Assembly (NCBI GenBank): GCA_029256645.1
Contig: JAQSXM010000134.1
Span: forward strand, 1-8,549
Origin: Sporomusa sp.
GTDB taxonomy: Bacteria > Bacillota_C > Negativicutes > Sporomusales > Sporomusaceae
DNA: 8,549 nt
Direction: 5' to 3'
The notes below the pieces were generated by a model, which had not been told where the DNA came from, searched no databases, and was given only the letters and a program-made list of their open reading frames with translations. Shown one piece after another: positions 6,975 through 8,549 of the stretch (its first letter is position 1; each line of letters begins with the position of its first letter). Both the position numbers and the translations under genes were made by a program.

Positions 6975-7022
6975 AGTGTTCTTCCTCCTTTAGCAGGCAA
7001 ATTAGCCTCACTTCGTGCTTTT

Positions 7023-7697
7023 TTATTCGTAAACTACTACTTTTTTCTGAAATAGGATTTCCTCGTATTTTTTGCTATTGCCAAAGCGATCTTCTCTAAT
7101 TTTTTGCTGTTCCGCGTTGAACTTCCTTATGGACAATTCAGCGAGTTCAAGAGCATCCTCAGGCCGAATAACAACAATCCCATCCATATCGCCAACAAGA
7201 ATATCGCCAGGCATAACGACTTGGCCGCCACAACATATGGGGACATTGATTTCCCCTGGACCGTTTTTATAAGGACCTTGAGGAGTTATGCCGCGGGCGT
7301 AGATAGGAAACTCCAACTCTGAAATGGCATCGTAATCACGCATGCAGCCGTCTACTACAAAACCACCCAAGCCTCTTTTCATAGCGGTTCTTATCATCAT
7401 TTCGCCTGCGAGAGAGTGCTCTAAATCACCTTCTCCGTCCACTACGATGATATCTCTGGGCTGCGCCAGCTCTAACGCCCTATGAAACATCAGATTGTCT
7501 CCCTGAGGAGCCTTTACAGTAAATGCAACTCCCAATAGAGGTACTTTATTTAGCGGTTTTATTTGGCGTCCAATGCAGTAGAGCCTCCCCATATTGTCCG
7601 CAATATTGCTAGACGGCAGCCCTCGAAATTTCTCCACAAGTTCTTGTGGTGGTCTTTGGATATTGTTGTAAATTCTAAATCCAATCCCTCTTGACAT
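7023..7697 (-). CDS. RraA/HMG-aldolase-family protein, copy 1 of the tandem pair
   Basis: Also 224 residues and aligned without gaps to copy 2, with about 90% overall identity. It keeps E99, R120, D121, the glycine-rich VVDGEGD segment and the C-terminal GDMDGIVVIRPED. Notable core differences are R81 for G81 just before the DIIVVDG strand, E127 for A127, and L183 for P183; the tail (KFNAEQQKIREDRFGNSKKYEE) differs strongly. In this family, C-terminal residues of one subunit can reach the neighbouring active site, so the copies may differ in substrate, or may form mixed trimers or hexamers; that is inference. It is the first gene of the putative operon, with GGGAGG nine bases before the ATG. 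The frame stays open upstream to about 7790 but offers no ATG, GTG or TTG, so the start is firm. Confidence 0.85.
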   Translation of the reverse strand: MSRGIGFRIYNNIQRPPQELVEKFRGLPSSNIADNMGRLYCIGRQIKPLNKVPLLGVAFTVKAPQGDNLMFHRALELAQPRDIIVVDGEGDLEHSLAGEMMIRTAMKRGLGGFVVDGCMRDYDAISELEFPIYARGITPQGPYKNGPGEINVPICCGGQVVMPGDILVGDMDGIVVIRPEDALELAELSIRKFNAEQQKIREDRFGNSKKYEEILFQKKVVVYE

Positions 7698-7740
7698 AAT
7701 GTTCTTCCTCCCTAATAGTCGATTTTGTTTTCGCTGTACT

Positions 7741-7753
7741 TTGAGGATCTCAA
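7741..7753. promoter_or_regulatory. Palindrome TTGAG-N3-CTCAA in the leader of the aldolase operon
   Basis: Perfect 5-bp arms separated by three bases (GAT), 44 bases upstream of the first aldolase-like start codon. It has the same arm pattern and spacing, TTGA(C/G)-N3-(G/C)TCAA, as the dyad in the candidate promoter of the AbrB-type gene (3434-3446). The site is visible; a shared regulator is a hypothesis. Confidence 0.35.
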
Positions 7754-7841
7754 TCCCTTTTGGATACTGTATACCTCCTTCTGGCAGTCACTTGCTTTTA
7801 TGACAGATCAATCCAGCCTCGATTAAGTTCAATTAACTTCT

Positions 7842-7851
7842 ACAGATCTGT
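7842..7851. promoter_or_regulatory. 10-bp palindrome ACAGATCTGT with a nearby half site
   Basis: A perfect palindrome 145 bases upstream of the first aldolase-like gene. Its half ACAGATC recurs at 7803-7809, 39 bases closer to the gene, and between them lies AAGTT-N5-AACTT (7825-7839). Spaced partial repeats like this are compatible with multi-site binding by a LysR-type protein, but the family's T-N11-A box is too loose to claim a match. Confidence 0.3.
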
Positions 7852-7923
7852 TGGAGCATTTATTCATAACTGGGAGGCTGAGCATTACATCCGTGTATCA
7901 AGCAACGCTACATTAGGTTGATG

Positions 7924-7958
7924 ATAATTATGTTATAGTCAGATTAGTATAAAAACAA
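7924..7958 (-). promoter_or_regulatory. Weak candidate promoter for the aldolase operon with overlapping dyad
   Basis: On the minus strand TTGTTT (7958-7953) and TATAAC (7937-7932) are 15 bases apart, in the most A/T-rich part of the region. ATAA-N5-TTAT (7924-7936) overlaps the -10 element, and arms TTATA/TATAA (7933-7952) flank the spacer, as an operator would. If used, the first gene would have a leader of roughly 230 bases. Spacing is short of the ideal 17, so this is tentative. Confidence 0.25.
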
Positions 7959-8108
7959 GCGAATTAATTTTATATCTATTATTACTATTTTTGATAATCG
8001 ACCGCGACAATTCATCTTCAGAACCCCAAACTACAAAATATTTTGAAAAGTACGCAGGATTTTATCCACCACGCATGGAAATGAATTGAACAACTTAAAC
8101 ACGTATTT

Positions 8109-8140
8109 GCAATTAACAGTATTAAGTGCCGCATAATTGC
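8109..8140 (+). promoter_or_regulatory. Inverted repeat and weak promoter just upstream of the LysR gene
   Basis: GCAATT (8109-8114) and AATTGC (8135-8140) form an inverted repeat 30 bases before the LysR start. TTGCAA (8107-8112) and CATAAT (8132-8137) could be -35 and -10 elements but are 19 bases apart. LysR-type regulators commonly repress their own gene from such sites; here that is only an inference from position. Confidence 0.25.
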
Positions 8141-8169
8141 CATGTATGTAAATGGAGGGTGATTTCTCA

Positions 8170-8549
8170 TTGTATGACCTGGGTCTAGAAGCATTTTTAG
8201 CGGTGGTTCAAACCCACAATATGAGTCGGGCCGCAGCGCAACTTAACTTGGCACAAGCCACTATCAGTAAACGATTGCAGGTATTAGAGCAGCAAATTGG
8301 TGTAACGCTGTTTGAACGTGGGCCTAGAATTAAATTAACACCTGCCGGAGAGGCATTTATCGATTTGGCAGAACGCTGGGCCTCTCTCAAGCAACAAATA
8401 GAAACCTTCCACGTCGATGGCCCTAAACTTGGGTTATCTATCGGGATAATATACAGTATTGTTCACTCAGTTTTCCCACCATTGTACAAAACACTGTGCC
8501 GCCACCAGCCAAAAATCAAGCTAAGAGTTATAACATCACATTCCGCAGA
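8170..8549 (+). CDS. LysR-family transcriptional regulator, N-terminal part (runs off the window)
   Basis: About 126 residues are visible, cut by the window edge. The N-terminus is a LysR winged helix-turn-helix: FLAVVQTHNMSRAAAQLNLA (9-28), then QATISKRLQVLEQQIGVTLFER (29-50), then the wing IKLTPAGEAF (54-63). After the linker helix, PKLGLSIGIIYSIVHSVFPP begins the ligand-binding domain. I chose TTG (8170-8172) as the start because GGAGGGTGAT precedes it and because (M)YDLGLEAFL gives the usual N-terminus; an in-frame ATG at 8152 overlaps that binding site and has none of its own. It is read away from the aldolase, transporter and porin genes, the standard arrangement for a LysR regulator of its neighbours, probably responding to the imported acid or a breakdown product. 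Confidence 0.88.
   Translation, partial: MYDLGLEAFLAVVQTHNMSRAAAQLNLAQATISKRLQVLEQQIGVTLFERGPRIKLTPAGEAFIDLAERWASLKQQIETFHVDGPKLGLSIGIIYSIVHSVFPPLYKTLCRHQPKIKLRVITSHSA

Larger units (their letters stand above)
7698..8169. other. Long divergent intergenic region between the aldolase operon and the LysR gene
   Basis: No convincing gene is visible in these 472 bases. The centre (about 7921-7990) is very A/T-rich and is the likeliest place for divergent promoters. Dyads cluster here: 7741-7753, 7842-7851 (ACAGATCTGT, with a half copy ACAGATC at 7803-7809), 7825-7839 (AAGTT/AACTT), 7924-7936 (ATAA-N5-TTAT) and 8109-8140. An orphan ribosome-binding-like AAGGAGG on the minus strand (7780-7774) has no start codon at a usable distance. 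The length is unusual for a LysR-type divergent promoter, which normally needs only 100-200 bases, so a long leader or additional regulation is possible. Confidence 0.6.

Noticed and set aside
7023..7697. Reading the RraA-like proteins as true RNase E regulators
   Set aside because: They retain the R-D pair of the aldolase/decarboxylase branch and sit next to a carboxylate transporter; E. coli RraA lacks that aspartate.
7782..7795. Sigma-54-like sequence TGGCAG...TTGC on the plus strand
   Set aside because: The GG and GC elements are one base too close (nine bases between them instead of ten), the site is nearly 380 bases from the LysR gene, and no enhancer-binding regulator is present.
7839..7895. 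Possible leader peptide on the minus strand (MLSLPVMNKCSNRSVEVN)
   Set aside because: It has no ribosome binding site, no run of regulatory codons and no attenuator hairpin with a T-run after it.

Overview
The window looks like chromosomal DNA from a Gram-negative-walled (diderm) Firmicute of the class Negativicutes, perhaps a Sporomusa or Pelosinus relative. The main clue is the protein at 3570-4841: a signal peptide, one S-layer-homology (SLH) domain, a short coiled coil and a beta-barrel ending in aromatic residues, which is the outer-membrane porin design typical of that class. Strong AGGAGG-type ribosome binding sites and moderate base composition fit. The genus is inference.

Layout. 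Nearly everything is read on the minus strand (right to left); only the LysR-type regulator at the right edge is on plus. From the right: a partial LysR gene (8170-8549, +); a long 472-base divergent intergenic region with several palindromes; two tandem, about 90% identical RraA/HMG-aldolase-like genes (7697-7023 and 6974-6300); a CitMHS-family carboxylate transporter (6231-4906); the SLH porin (4841-3570); and a strong terminator (3502-3528). Then come an AbrB-duplication membrane protein (3378-2308) with a candidate promoter and operator, an MdtG-like MFS exporter (2165-960), and its terminator (883-918). The left 900 bases are a decay zone: a remnant of an IS110-family element (transposase N-terminus plus a structured non-coding end), the C-terminal part of a MocR-like aminotransferase gene with three in-frame TGA codons, and an unidentified partial reading frame running off the left edge.

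How the genes may work together. The four genes from 7697 to 3570 have 48-68 base gaps, no intervening terminator, and end at one strong terminator, so they look like an operon. The LysR gene is the obvious candidate regulator. Together they suggest a carboxylic-acid utilisation unit: the porin admits the acid through the outer membrane, the CitMHS symporter carries it through the inner membrane, and the RraA-like enzymes cleave or decarboxylate a 4-hydroxy-2-oxo acid to pyruvate (with a second pyruvate or oxaloacetate). The true substrate cannot be read from the sequence.

The most interesting signals are the structured non-coding end of the IS110 remnant, which has the layout expected of a bridge RNA; the sharp boundary in divergence between the tandem aldolase-like paralogues; and two palindromes of the same design, one upstream of the aldolase operon and one upstream of the AbrB-type gene.
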